Assembly: GCA_963801105.1 (NCBI GenBank)
Contig: CAWDDH010000003.1
Coordinates: 2,604,001-2,668,000, forward strand
DNA from: JAENVU01 sp963801105
GTDB lineage: Bacteria; Actinomycetota; Acidimicrobiia; IMCC26256; JAENVU01
Length of the DNA: 64,000 nucleotides
Direction: 5' to 3'
Shown here: positions 53,837-62,670 of the stretch, in pieces
Layout: every line of letters begins with the position of its first letter
Numbering within the stretch: position 1 is the stretch's first letter
Program-made: the position numbers and the translations under genes
The notes under the pieces: generated by a model
Told to the model about the DNA's origin: nothing
The model's database searches: none
What the model saw: only the letters and a program-made list of their open reading frames with translations

Positions 53837-54505
53837 GTGAACAGTCTCGCCGCGCCGGACCCGGTCCAGACCCCCGCTCCGAAGCCCCGCTGGCGAGGCC
53901 GGCTCCACCAGGCGGTGTTCTGGCTGAGCCTGCCGGCGGGCGCGCTGCTGATCGTGCAGGCAGCTCACGCGTCGTCCTACGTCGCCGCGTCGCTCTACGC
54001 CGCGTCGGTGGCGGCTCTCTTCGGCACGTCGGCGGCGTATCACCGCGGTGAATGGTCGCCGCGGGTGCGCGAGCGGATGCAGCGGGCGGACCACGCGATG
54101 ATCTTCGTGCTCATCGCGGGGTCGTACACGCCCATCACCCTCCTGGCCCTGCGGCCCGAGTGGGGGATCACCCTGCTCGCAATGGCGTGGACCGTCGCGG
54201 TCATCGGGGTCACGCTCACCTTCACCCGGTGGGACTTCATGAACCGCTACGGGGGCGCGCTCTACGTGGCCTTCGGTTGGATCATGGTCGTCGCCCTCCC
54301 GGTGGTCGTGCAGGAGCTGAACGCGACGGAGCTCCTCCTTCTCTTCGCCGGCGGCACCCTCTACACGATCGGGGCGATCCTCTTCGGTCTCGAGCGACCG
54401 CGTCTGCGGCCCCACACGTTCGGCTTCCACGAGGCGTGGCACGTGATGACGGTTGCCGCCGCCGGCTGCCACTACGCGTTGATCATGATGCTCGTCCGGG
54501 GCTGA
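53837..54505 (+). CDS. Hemolysin III (YqfA/PAQR) family membrane protein
   Basis: 222 residues with seven membrane helices. Family landmarks are GTSAAYHRGEWSPRVRERMQRADHAMIFVLIAGSYTP split across helices 2-3 (conserved Ser/His/Asp), and the C-terminal FGFHEAWHVMTVAAAGCHY with the His pair that binds zinc in PAQR proteins. Haemolysis is historical naming; the cellular role is unclear and may involve lipid hydrolysis. Confidence 0.9.
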   Translation: MNSLAAPDPVQTPAPKPRWRGRLHQAVFWLSLPAGALLIVQAAHASSYVAASLYAASVAALFGTSAAYHRGEWSPRVRERMQRADHAMIFVLIAGSYTPITLLALRPEWGITLLAMAWTVAVIGVTLTFTRWDFMNRYGGALYVAFGWIMVVALPVVVQELNATELLLLFAGGTLYTIGAILFGLERPRLRPHTFGFHEAWHVMTVAAAGCHYALIMMLVRG

Positions 54506-54511
54506 GCGGGC

Positions 54512-55349
54512 TCAGGGAGCCGCGGGCAGGAGCACGATCGGGTCGACTGCTGCCACCCGTGCCGCACCCGGGTCGGGCCAGAGCGGTCCGATGACGAGGG
54601 CGTCATCGCCGGCGGCGTCGGCGAGCCACTGGCGGAGGGCGTCGTCGCCGAGTTGCGGGTCGTCGTGCAGCGCCGCCGGCGTGACGATGCCCGCGCTCAC
54701 CGGCGTCACCGCGAGGTGCCCGAGGAACAGCGCGCGTGCGCCGTCGGATTCCACGATCACCGTAAGGTGCCCCTCGGTGTGACCCCCGGAGCGGACGAGC
54801 CGCACCTCGGGTGTGACCGGGTACGGGAGCGAGACCCGCTCGACCGCACCGAGCGCATCGAGCGCGAGCAGCGCCTGCATCCCCGAGACGTCGCGACGCG
54901 CCCGCACGCGCGTCCACTCGAGGTCGCTCATCACGATCGGCGCGTTCGGGAACGCCGGCCGCCACGCACCGTCGGGCCCGACGAGTGCGAACATCCCGAT
55001 GCCGTCGAGATGACTCATCACGACCGCGTCGACGGCTGCGGGGTCGAAGCCAGCGTCGCGGAACCTGGCGAACGCCGCGTCCTGATGGGTGGTCGCCTCG
55101 GGTCCCTCGCGGAGGAAGGCGTCGGCGGCACCGCAGGGATCGACCACGACGGTCCGTCCCTCGGACTCGATCACCCAGAAGGCCTGGCCGACCCGTACCT
55201 GCGTGCCGTCACACCACGACGGCGCCCACTCGACGCGCCGCGACATCGGCCGCGTCGAGCCCGATCGCCTCGGGGGGTAGGGCGACGTCGAAGTAGGGGA
55301 TCCGGGTGAGTCGGACTGCGCCGATCGAGGAGCTGCGCACCGCGGTCAC
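54512..55349 (-). CDS. Degenerate metallo-beta-lactamase-fold protein, frameshifted near its N-terminus
   Basis: The main part (to 55246) reads QVRVGQAFWVIESEGRTVVVDPCGA, MSHLDGIGMFALVG, RSGGHTEGHLTVIVES and LFLGHLAVTP, following the MBL fold. The usual HxHxDH zinc motif appears as HLDGIG, so several ligands are missing. Upstream, another frame on the same strand (55209-55349) reads RLTRIPYFDVALPPEAIGLD, a natural N-terminal extension starting at a GTG at 55349. The frames must join near 55210-55230 through a one-base indel. Corrected length is about 279 residues. The substrate is unknown. It converges with hemolysin III, with 6 bases between stops. Confidence 0.68.
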
Positions 55350-55786
55350 CGGTCCAGCCTGCCAGCTCGACCGGGGCCGGCGGCGGGGATTGCGCGGGAC
55401 CGCCCGGTCGGTGGGAAGCGAGGCCGCCGCGCCCAGCGAGGTGCCGGGACGGAAGAAAAGGAGCGCCCCATCAACCCGAGCGGGCAGGGTGCTCGGGGAC
55501 AGGGCGCCCTCGCGGCAGGCTATCGAACGCCGCCGGGGTCGGAGCACGCGGCCCGAAACATCATGGAATCGGCACAATCTCGAGGTTGACCGCTGACCCC
55601 GGCGAGCGCTACCGGCTCCCCCCGGAGGGTCGGATCGGCGCGGGCGCCGGGGGTTTTGCGGGTCGGATGGCACCCGCCGCGCGGCCCGAGGTGCGTCGCG
55701 GTCGCGTGACCACGTGGGTCATTCCGAGCCGCCGCTCGGGAGGTGTTCTCGTCCCGGCGGTCGGCGGTGCGCGAACATGGATGCAG
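55350..55786. other. 437-base intergenic region upstream of the response regulator
   Basis: This separates the divergent MBL-fold and response-regulator genes. Short open frames are present but are Arg/Pro-rich with no recognisable domain or good start. A possible -35/-10 pair (TTGACC at 55585 and TACCGG at 55609, 18-base spacer) could drive the signalling operon with a long leader. Nothing firmer is seen. Confidence 0.4.
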
Positions 55787-56485
55787 ATGGCAGACGAGAT
55801 TCTCACGGTTGAGGACGACGACCGCATACGTACCGCGATTCGCGTCGCGCTGGAGGACGAGGGGTTTACGGTCCGGGAGGCAGAATCCGCCGAGCGGGCA
55901 CTCGAGATGTTCACGGGTTCCCTGCCCGATCTTGTGCTCCTCGATATCCGGCTGCCCGGGATGAGCGGGTTCGAGCTCGTCCGCAAGATCCGCAGCGACA
56001 GCACGCTGCCGATCGTGATGGTGAGCGCACTCTCCGACAGTCACGACATCGTCGCCGGCCTCGAGGCCGGCGCCGACGACTACGTGACGAAGCCGTTCGT
56101 CCTGAAGGAGCTCGCCGCCCGGGTCCGCGCCCACCTCCGGCGCGTCAACGCACTCGGTCCCGGCGACGGCGACGACAAGCGGTCGCTGCCGATCCGCTTC
56201 GGTGACCTCGAGCTGCGCCACGACGAAGCCGTGGTGCTGCGCGAGGGCGAGCCCATCTCGCTCACCAAGACAGAGTTCAACCTGCTCTCGGAGCTCGCGA
56301 CCAACGCCGGCATCGTCCTGAGCCGAGAGCAGCTCCTCGAACGCGTCTGGGGCTATGACTACTTCGGGGACACCCGACTGGTCGACGCCCACATCCGGCG
56401 TCTGCGGACCAAGGTGGAGAAGGACGCCGGCAACCCGGAGATCATCATGACGGTGCGCGGGCTCGGCTACAAGCTGGAGCGGTGA
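55787..56485 (+). CDS. OmpR-family response regulator (MtrA-like)
   Basis: 232 residues. The receiver domain has EDDDRIR acidic residues, phospho-acceptor Asp53 in LVLLDIRLPG, and Lys in VTKPFVLKELAARVRAHLRR. The C-terminal winged helix has LTKTEFNLLSELATNAG, LERVWGYDYFGDTRLVDAHIRRLR and TVRGLGYKLE. Operon order with a HAMP kinase and a GerMN lipoprotein parallels mtrA-mtrB-lpqB, which controls cell-wall and division genes in mycobacteria. ATG 55787 is preferred; an ATG six bases upstream is equally possible. The open frame further upstream is low-complexity. Confidence 0.88.
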   Translation: MADEILTVEDDDRIRTAIRVALEDEGFTVREAESAERALEMFTGSLPDLVLLDIRLPGMSGFELVRKIRSDSTLPIVMVSALSDSHDIVAGLEAGADDYVTKPFVLKELAARVRAHLRRVNALGPGDGDDKRSLPIRFGDLELRHDEAVVLREGEPISLTKTEFNLLSELATNAGIVLSREQLLERVWGYDYFGDTRLVDAHIRRLRTKVEKDAGNPEIIMTVRGLGYKLER

Positions 56486-57900
56486 CTCTCCAGCTCGAGG
56501 CGGATCCGTCCGACCGCACCGAATCGCGCGGGCGTCGCGGAATCCGCGGCAGCCTGCGCCTCCGTGTCGTCGTGGCCTTCGCCGTCGGCAGCCTCCTGAT
56601 CTCGGCGACCATCGCGGTGGCGACCTTCGCGATCTGCGAGCGCTACCTCGTCCAGCAGCGTGAGCGTGCGTTGCTTCGCCAGGCCTACACCGACGCCAGG
56701 ATCATGCGGCAGGGCCTCGCGACGCCCGACCGCGCGGCGGCGGTCGCGGACTTCGAGCCCGCGCCGGACAGCAAGGCGCTCGTGCACGTGGACGGCTCGT
56801 GGTTCGCGACGAGCGCCGGCGTCGGCCGGTCCGACATCCCGCTCCGGCTCCGCCGGCTCGTCGCCGAGGACACCAGCGCACATCAGCGGACGCGCTCCCA
56901 CGGCACGGCGGTGTTCATCGCCGGGGTCCCGCTGCCGGCCGAGTCGGCGGCGTTCTACGAAGTCACGTCGATCGCACCGCTGAATCGCACCCTCCGGACC
57001 ATCTCGGCGGCACTGGTCGCAGGGGGCGCGGTCGCAACGGTGCTCGGAGCCCTGCTGGCGTGGTGGGTCGCCCGCCTCGTCGTGCGCCCCCTCACCGCGA
57101 CGGCTCGGGCGGCCGAGCGGGTCGCTTCGGGCGACCTCGACGCCCGGCTGGCCCAGTACGACGACCCGGACCTCGCGCTCCTCTCCGATTCGTTCAACCA
57201 CATGGTCGACGCCGTGCAGCACCGGCTCCAGCGCGAAGCCAGCTTCACGTCGGACGTGAGTCACGAGCTGCGCTCACCGATCACCACGCTCGCGGCCGCG
57301 ACCGAGCTGATGCGCCGTCGCCGCGATCAGCTCCCGGCCGATATTCAAGGGATCTTCGACCTCCTGTGCGCGGACATCGCCCGCTTCAGCCTGCTGGTGG
57401 AGGACCTGCTCGAGATCAGCCGGGTCGACGCGGGAGCCGAGGAGGTGCGGCTCGAGCCCGTCGCGCTCGACGACTTCGTCCGCCGCTACACGGACCGGCT
57501 CGAGGACCCGGTGCGCATCGAGGTCGGGCCCGGCGTGGCGGGGGAGCGGCTGCTGCTCGACAAGCGGCGCCTCGAGCGGGTGATCGGCAACCTGACGGCC
57601 AACGCCCGAGCCTACGCTGGTGGGGTGGACGTGATCCGGCTCGATCGTCAGGGCGGCATGGCTCGCATCGAGGTGGAGGACTCGGGGCCCGGGGTCGTAC
57701 CCGAAGAGCGGGCCCTGATCTTCGAGCGGTTCCACCGCGGCTCGGCGGCGGGCCGGCGGGGGAGCACCAACGGGTCGGGGCTCGGGCTCGCGCTCGTGGC
57801 CGAGCAGGTGCGCCTCCACGGCGGGAAGGTCGAGGTCCTCGACGCCGTCGACGGTCCCGGTGCGCGGTTCGTGGTGGAGCTCCCGTGGCGGTCGGCATGA
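56482..57900 (+). CDS. HAMP-domain sensor histidine kinase (MtrB-like)
   Basis: 472 residues. The first membrane helix is at ~28-50, with an extracytoplasmic sensor of ~120 residues and a second helix near 175-197. A HAMP segment (VRPLTATARAAERVASGDLD) follows. HisKA has His261 in DVSHELRSPITTLAAA. The ATPase domain has an N-box (VIGNLTANARAYA), G1 (VEDSGPGVVPEE) and G2 (NGSGLGLALVAEQ). It overlaps the regulator gene and the lipoprotein gene by four bases each, so the three are translationally coupled. Confidence 0.9.
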   Translation: MTLQLEADPSDRTESRGRRGIRGSLRLRVVVAFAVGSLLISATIAVATFAICERYLVQQRERALLRQAYTDARIMRQGLATPDRAAAVADFEPAPDSKALVHVDGSWFATSAGVGRSDIPLRLRRLVAEDTSAHQRTRSHGTAVFIAGVPLPAESAAFYEVTSIAPLNRTLRTISAALVAGGAVATVLGALLAWWVARLVVRPLTATARAAERVASGDLDARLAQYDDPDLALLSDSFNHMVDAVQHRLQREASFTSDVSHELRSPITTLAAATELMRRRRDQLPADIQGIFDLLCADIARFSLLVEDLLEISRVDAGAEEVRLEPVALDDFVRRYTDRLEDPVRIEVGPGVAGERLLLDKRRLERVIGNLTANARAYAGGVDVIRLDRQGGMARIEVEDSGPGVVPEERALIFERFHRGSAAGRRGSTNGSGLGLALVAEQVRLHGGKVEVLDAVDGPGARFVVELPWRSA

Positions 57901-58466
57901 GATTGCGGACCGGCGCGGTGCTGGTCGTGGTCGCCGTGCTGCTCGGCGGGTGCGGTGTGAACAGCCAGGACCAGCCGGTCGCGGTCGACCACGACGCGGT
58001 GCCATTCGGGCTGCTCGACGCGACCACCACCACGACGACGCGTCCCCTGGCCGGCGGGAGCGGTCTGGTCGTCTACCTCGTGTCGCCGACCGGCCTCGTC
58101 GGGGCCATCCGGAAGACGAAGCAGGTCCCGACGGGTGCCGTCGCGCTCGCACAGCTCGAATCGGGGCCGACGCCGGCGGAATCGCAGGCGGGGCTCGTGA
58201 CGACGCTCGGCGGCGGTGCCGTGTCGCTCGCCGACGTCCACCAGGGCCGGGCCACCGTGCGGCTCGACTCGAGCTTCGAGGGGCGCCAGTCGATCCCGGT
58301 GCAGACCATCGCCCAGGTCGTGCTGACCCTGACCAGCGTGCCGAGCATCGACCGCGTGGTGTTCGAGATCAATGGCGAGCGGGTCGAGGTACCCCGGGGC
58401 GACGGTACGACCACCGGCCTCGCGGTGGACGCCGCCGCCTACCAGTCGCTGATCGCGCCGCCCTGA
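57897..58466 (+). CDS. GerMN-domain lipoprotein (LpqB N-terminal-like)
   Basis: 189 residues. The lipobox is LLGGC with lipidated Cys19. A Thr-rich linker (TTTTTT) leads to a GerMN domain: VYLVSPTGLVGAIRK, LAQLESGPTPAESQAGLVT, then QTIAQVVLTLTSVPSIDRVVFEINGE. In mycobacteria LpqB follows mtrAB and modulates MtrB, but carries an extra beta-propeller that is absent here. It probably interacts with the sensor domain of the kinase on the outer face of the membrane. Confidence 0.82.
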   Translation: MRLRTGAVLVVVAVLLGGCGVNSQDQPVAVDHDAVPFGLLDATTTTTTRPLAGGSGLVVYLVSPTGLVGAIRKTKQVPTGAVALAQLESGPTPAESQAGLVTTLGGGAVSLADVHQGRATVRLDSSFEGRQSIPVQTIAQVVLTLTSVPSIDRVVFEINGERVEVPRGDGTTTGLAVDAAAYQSLIAPP

Positions 58467-58587
58467 CGGGCCGCGCGCCGTCGGATCCGTCTCGCCGGCG
58501 GGTCGGCTCGCCCCGGTCTCGACACCGGCGGGTCGAGATGGGAAAATCCGGGGTCGGCGTGGGGCCGGCATCGGACCTGGGGGCAGC

Positions 58588-58878
58588 ATGTTCCTCGCAG
58601 TGGGCTACGGGATCGGGGTCGTCGGCGTGCTCTGGTTCGCGCTGGACTCGGCCCGGATCCCGTCGATCGTGTGGTTCTGGTCCGGCTACTCGCGGGCGGG
58701 GTGGTGGACCGCGATGATCGCCTGCCTCGCCGCGTTCGGCGTCCCGGCCTTCATCGCCGCGCTCGTCTGGCGGTTCGGGCCGCGCAAGGGGCTGCGGCAC
58801 GAGGTCGACGAGCTGCGCGGCTCGGGTCGGGCCATGCGCGACGAGCGGCTGCGCCGATCCACCGGCAGCATCGCTTAG
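58588..58878 (+). CDS. Small membrane protein of unknown function
   Basis: 96 residues. Two hydrophobic helices (VGYGIGVVGVLWFAL and MIACLAAFGVPAFIAALVW) are separated by a Trp-rich loop (IVWFWSGYSRAGWW), with a basic cytoplasmic tail. It is not recognised as a named family. It starts 121 bases after the lipoprotein gene and its stop overlaps the convergent dehydrogenase stop by four bases. Confidence 0.55.
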   Translation: MFLAVGYGIGVVGVLWFALDSARIPSIVWFWSGYSRAGWWTAMIACLAAFGVPAFIAALVWRFGPRKGLRHEVDELRGSGRAMRDERLRRSTGSIA

Positions 58879-60095
58879 GCGCCCGCCGGCGTCCGCTCCT
58901 CCATCCCCCACGGGGATCCATACTCCGTGAGCAGGTCGAGGAACGCCAGCGCGTCGAAGGCCTCCGGGCCGAGCACACCGACCCCGGACCACATCCCGCC
59001 GGCGAGCAGTTCGAGCGCGATCACCGGGTTGATCGCCGTCTGCCAGACGACCGCCTGGTGGCCGTACTCGCGCATCGCCCAGTCGTTGTCCACCACGTGG
59101 TGCAGGTACACCTCGCGGGGGGAGCCGTCGACGCCGGTGCCGGTCACCCACGTACCCGCGCAGGTCTTCCCGTGCATCCGGTTCCCGAGCTCGGCCGGGT
59201 TCGGCAGCGACGCGGCCACGACGTCGCGCGGCGACACCTCGACGTCCCGGACGCGGATCGGCTGGGTCCGGTCGAGTCCCGTCTTGTGCAGCGCCTCGAG
59301 CACCGCGATGAACTCGTCGCCGAGGCCGTACTTGAAGGTCACGCGGTTGCACTCGACCCAGCGGGGGATCAGGAGCACCTCCTCGTGCTCGACGTTCACG
59401 CACTCGACGGGGCCGATCCCGCCCGGGAACACGAACGTCTCAGGCTCGGAGAACGGTGGGGTCGTGAACCAGCCCCGGTCGCGCTCCCAGATCACGGGCG
59501 GGTTGAGGCACTCCTCGATGGTCGTCCAGATCGAGAACGTGGGTGCGAAGTCGTAGCCCTCGATCTCGAGGTTCGCGCCGTCGCGGACCCCGACCTCGTC
59601 GACCGCCGAGAAGAGGTGATCGGCCGCGTAGCGAGCGAAGACGTCGGAGAGACCCGGTTCGACGCCGATGCCCACGAGCGCGAGCCGGCCGGCCGCCGCC
59701 CAGGTATCGGCGACCGCGAACTCCGCGTCGCCGAGTTTCTCGCCCGGCTCCTCGTACGGCCGGTTCGGATGTGCGTGGGAGAGGTGCATTGCCATGTCGA
59801 GGTAGGTCACGCCCGCGGCGAAGGCGCCGTCGAAGATCGGCGGATTCAGCCGCGGGTCGCAGGCGTTGACCACCACGTCGGCCTGCACCTCCCGGGCGAG
59901 GGCGGCGACCGAGTCGGCGCTCGACGCGTCGACGGTCGCGGCCGCGAAGCGGGGGTCGTCGAGACCGCGGACGGCCCGGGCCGCGCGGTCGGGGTCGAGG
60001 TCCGCGACGGTGAGGTGGTCGAAGTAGGAGCGACGGCGGGCGATGGAGCCGATGGCCGCTCCGACCCCTCCGGCTCCGACCACGAGAATCCGCAT
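58875..60095 (-). CDS. Saccharopine dehydrogenase/reductase family protein
   Basis: 406 residues. The Rossmann motif is VVGAGGVGAAIGSIARRR at the very N-terminus, with a VADLDPDRAARA second strand. VVNACDPRLNPPIFDGAFAAGVTYLDMAMH is typical of COG1748 (Lys9-like). GIGVEPGLSDVFARYAADHLF follows. It should be an NAD(P)-linked imine reductase/dehydrogenase, for lysine, carboxynorspermidine or an opine. The substrate cannot be decided from sequence or neighbours. The ATG lies 6 bases after a TAGCCT box. Confidence 0.85.
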   Translation of the reverse strand: MRILVVGAGGVGAAIGSIARRRSYFDHLTVADLDPDRAARAVRGLDDPRFAAATVDASSADSVAALAREVQADVVVNACDPRLNPPIFDGAFAAGVTYLDMAMHLSHAHPNRPYEEPGEKLGDAEFAVADTWAAAGRLALVGIGVEPGLSDVFARYAADHLFSAVDEVGVRDGANLEIEGYDFAPTFSIWTTIEECLNPPVIWERDRGWFTTPPFSEPETFVFPGGIGPVECVNVEHEEVLLIPRWVECNRVTFKYGLGDEFIAVLEALHKTGLDRTQPIRVRDVEVSPRDVVAASLPNPAELGNRMHGKTCAGTWVTGTGVDGSPREVYLHHVVDNDWAMREYGHQAVVWQTAINPVIALELLAGGMWSGVGVLGPEAFDALAFLDLLTEYGSPWGMEERTPAGA

Positions 60096-60101
60096 GACCG
60101 G

Positions 60102-60107
60102 AGGCTA
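60102..60107 (-). promoter_or_regulatory. Candidate -10 element (TAGCCT) for the saccharopine dehydrogenase-like gene
   Basis: On the minus strand the box ends 6 bases before the ATG at 60095. It is divergent from a second box 48 bases away. Confidence 0.48.
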
Positions 60108-60155
60108 GTGAGCCGCCCGGTTCGGGACGCGATCTCGCCTGCCGGACCACCCGGC

Positions 60156-60161
60156 TAGCGT
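60156..60161 (+). promoter_or_regulatory. Candidate -10 element (TAGCGT) for the E2-fold protein gene
   Basis: TAGCGT ends 6 bases before the GTG at 60168, with no ribosome site. Confidence 0.48.
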
Positions 60162-60167
60162 TCGGAC

Positions 60168-61100
60168 GTGTTCTGGTGGAGCCGAGCGGACGGCGAACTC
60201 GTCAAGGACGGCACCGATCTGCGCCGGGTCATGCCGTACGTCATGCGGACGCGGAACGAGTCGGTCGTCTACTTCGAACAGCGCATCGACGTCCGCAACG
60301 CGGAACGGTTCCTGCGGGCGTTCAACGAGGCGCATCCGGGCACCCGGGCGGGGCTCTTCCACGTGGTGTTGTGGGCATCCCGCCAGGGGATGACCGAGTT
60401 CCCGGCGCTCAACCGGTTCGTCGCCGGCGGCCGCATGTATCAGCGAGATGGCATCTGGGTCTCCTACTCGGCGAAGCAGCGCATGAAGCGGGGCGCGCCG
60501 CTCCTCGTGCTCAAGCGCCGGTTCGAGCCCGACGAGTCCTTCGCCGACATGGTGGCGACGATGCGCACGCAGCTCCAGGGCGCGAAGTTCGGCGGCACCA
60601 AGAGCAGCGTCGACAGCGAGCTGGGGTTGGTGCTGATGCTGCCGGGGTTCCTCCGGCGCGGCGTCTTCGCCGCCTACCGGCTGCTCGAGGCGCTCGGCAT
60701 GTTCCCGAAGGTGTTCATCGACAACGACCCGCTGTACGCATCGCTGTTCCTCACCGATCTCGGATCGCTCGGCATGGACCCCGCGTACCACCACCTGTAC
60801 GAGTACGGGACCATCGGTATCTTCGGCGCGCTCGGCCGTGCCCGCACCGAGCTCGTCGGCGACCCCACCACCGGCCGGATGGAGAAGCGGCGCATGGCCA
60901 CCCTGCGTTGGAGCTTCGACGAGCGGGTCGAGGACGGTCTGTACGCGGGGTACGGCCTGAAGCACATGCAGCGGCTCGTGGAGGACCCGGTCAAGGGCGG
61001 CATCGCGGCCGGCGACGAAGCGACGCTCGCCCGTCTGGGTGCAGCCGAGCTGGACCTCACGGCGGTGCCGTCGGAGTCGGCACCCGTCGGCGACGAGTGA
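60168..61100 (+). CDS. 2-oxoacid dehydrogenase acyltransferase (E2)-fold protein, catalytic His replaced
   Basis: 310 residues resembling only the catalytic (CAT-like) domain of E2 acyltransferases. SLFLTDLGSLGMDPAYHHLYEYGTIGIFGALG corresponds to the E2 core strand region. The terminal SFDERVEDGLYAG corresponds to the E2 active-site SxDHRxxDG, with the catalytic His replaced by Glu (about residue 252). No lipoyl or E3-binding domain is present. Such stand-alone proteins are annotated as E2-like but are not part of known dehydrogenase complexes. Function unknown. GTG start, probably leaderless. Confidence 0.7.
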   Translation: MFWWSRADGELVKDGTDLRRVMPYVMRTRNESVVYFEQRIDVRNAERFLRAFNEAHPGTRAGLFHVVLWASRQGMTEFPALNRFVAGGRMYQRDGIWVSYSAKQRMKRGAPLLVLKRRFEPDESFADMVATMRTQLQGAKFGGTKSSVDSELGLVLMLPGFLRRGVFAAYRLLEALGMFPKVFIDNDPLYASLFLTDLGSLGMDPAYHHLYEYGTIGIFGALGRARTELVGDPTTGRMEKRRMATLRWSFDERVEDGLYAGYGLKHMQRLVEDPVKGGIAAGDEATLARLGAAELDLTAVPSESAPVGDE

Positions 61101-61110
61101 GCCGCCCGTG

Positions 61111-62661
61111 ATGGTGCCGGGCATTGCGGCACCGTTCCCGCGGGCCGGGCTCGTCACCCCGCACTACCTCGCCTCGGCGGCCGGCGCCGCGGTCCTCGCC
61201 CGTGGCGGCAACGCCGTCGACGCGATCGTCGGGGCCAACCTGGCCCTCGGGGTCGTCGCGCCGTACTACTGCGGGTACGGCGGCGATCTCTTCGCCATCG
61301 TTTGGGACGGCGAGCTCCACGGCTACCTCGGATCGGGTCGCTCGCCGCGGACCGCGACGATCGAGCGCGTGACCGACGCGCTCGCGGGGACGCCACTGCT
61401 CGTCGGTCCGCACGCGGTCACGGTGCCCGGCGCGATCGCGGGCTGGTTCGACCTGCTCGAGCGGTGGGGGACCATGAGCTTCGGCGACCTCGCGTCCGAT
61501 GCCATCCGGTACGCGCGTGACGGCTTCGTGCTCACCCCGCTCGGGGCGGCGGCTGCCCAGGGCTACGCGCCGCTGTACCGGGAGTTCGCCGACTGGCAGG
61601 CCGTGTACGGCGGACTGGCGGTCGGTGACGTGCTCCGCCAGGAGGCGCTCGCCCGGCTCGTCGAGACGCTCGCTGCCGACGGGCCCGATGCGTACTACCG
61701 CGGACCGGTCGCGGCCGACATCGAGGCCGCGGTCGCCCGCCTGGGCGGCCTGCTGAGGACCGAGGACCTCGCCGACCACGCCGGAACGTGGCAGGACCCG
61801 CTGCGGTGCGCGTACCGCGACGTCGAGGTCGCGGAGCTGCCGCCGCCGACCCAGGGGGTCGCCGCGCTGGAGATCCTGCGCATCCTCGACGGCTTCGACC
61901 TCGCCGGGATGGCCCCCGGAGCCCGCACGCACGTGGTGGTCGAGGCCGTGAAGCTCGGGCTGCGCGACCGGGACGACCACGTCTCGGACCCTGCCGCGAT
62001 GACCGTGACCCCGGCGGAGTTGCTGGGCGATGCCTGGGTCTCGAACCGTCGCGACGCGATCGACCCCGACCGGGCCACCGTCCCTGTGCCGGGCCGGCCC
62101 CAACGCGGGGGGACCGCGTACCTGTGTGCGGCCGACGACGACGGTCTCCTCGTGAGCCTGATCCAGTCCAACTTCCTCGCGTTCGGCTCGGGGGTCCACG
62201 TGCCCGAGTGGGGGATCAACCTCAACAACCGGGGCTCGTCGTTTGCGCTCGACGCGTCACGCACGAACGCACTCGCCCCGGCGAAGCTGCCGATGCACAC
62301 GCTCATCCCGGGTCTGGTGCTGCGCGACGGCGCGCCGGACCTCGTGTTCGGCTCGATGGGTGGCGACGCGCAGGCGCAGGTGCACGCGCAGCTGCTGAGC
62401 GCGATCGTCGACGACGGCACCGATCCCCAGGCTGCGATCGACGCGCCGCGCTGGCGGGTCGAGCCGTGGGACTGGAAGGTGCGGATCGAGGTGGGCACCG
62501 ACGCGACGGTGCCCGAAGGCCTGCGCGCGCGTGGTCACCACGTGGTCGAGGTGGGGGCGCTCGACTCGGGCATGGGCCACGCGCACGCGATCCGTCCGGC
62601 CGCGGTGGGCTACACCGTCGCAACCGATCCCCGGGCCGAGGGGGCCGCGGTCGGCTTGTAG
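61111..62661 (+). CDS. Gamma-glutamyltransferase family protein
   Basis: 516 residues, an Ntn-hydrolase of the GGT family. The N-terminal half has VLARGGNAVDAIVGANLALGVV and AVTVPGAIAGWFDLLERWG. Self-cleavage should occur before the Thr of RGGTAYLCAADDDG, which becomes the nucleophile of the small subunit. AFGSGVHVPEWGINLNNRG follows. There is no signal peptide, so it acts in the cytoplasm, unlike periplasmic Ggt. GTG at 61108 is an alternative start. It may process gamma-glutamyl or acyl-amide compounds. Confidence 0.85.
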   Translation: MVPGIAAPFPRAGLVTPHYLASAAGAAVLARGGNAVDAIVGANLALGVVAPYYCGYGGDLFAIVWDGELHGYLGSGRSPRTATIERVTDALAGTPLLVGPHAVTVPGAIAGWFDLLERWGTMSFGDLASDAIRYARDGFVLTPLGAAAAQGYAPLYREFADWQAVYGGLAVGDVLRQEALARLVETLAADGPDAYYRGPVAADIEAAVARLGGLLRTEDLADHAGTWQDPLRCAYRDVEVAELPPPTQGVAALEILRILDGFDLAGMAPGARTHVVVEAVKLGLRDRDDHVSDPAAMTVTPAELLGDAWVSNRRDAIDPDRATVPVPGRPQRGGTAYLCAADDDGLLVSLIQSNFLAFGSGVHVPEWGINLNNRGSSFALDASRTNALAPAKLPMHTLIPGLVLRDGAPDLVFGSMGGDAQAQVHAQLLSAIVDDGTDPQAAIDAPRWRVEPWDWKVRIEVGTDATVPEGLRARGHHVVEVGALDSGMGHAHAIRPAAVGYTVATDPRAEGAAVGL

Positions 62662-62664
62662 CCT
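62659..62664 (+). promoter_or_regulatory. Candidate -10 element (TAGCCT) for the MoxR gene, overlapping the GGT stop
   Basis: TAGCCT begins with the gamma-glutamyltransferase TAG stop and ends 6 bases before the MoxR ATG at 62671, mirroring the rluB/aroH junction. Confidence 0.48.
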
Positions 62665-62670
62665 GCCTGC

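Noticed and set aside
55306..55596. Plus-strand 96-codon open frame upstream of the response regulator
   Set aside because: Arg-rich, no good ribosome site or domain, and it overlaps the real N-terminus of the MBL-fold gene on the other strand.
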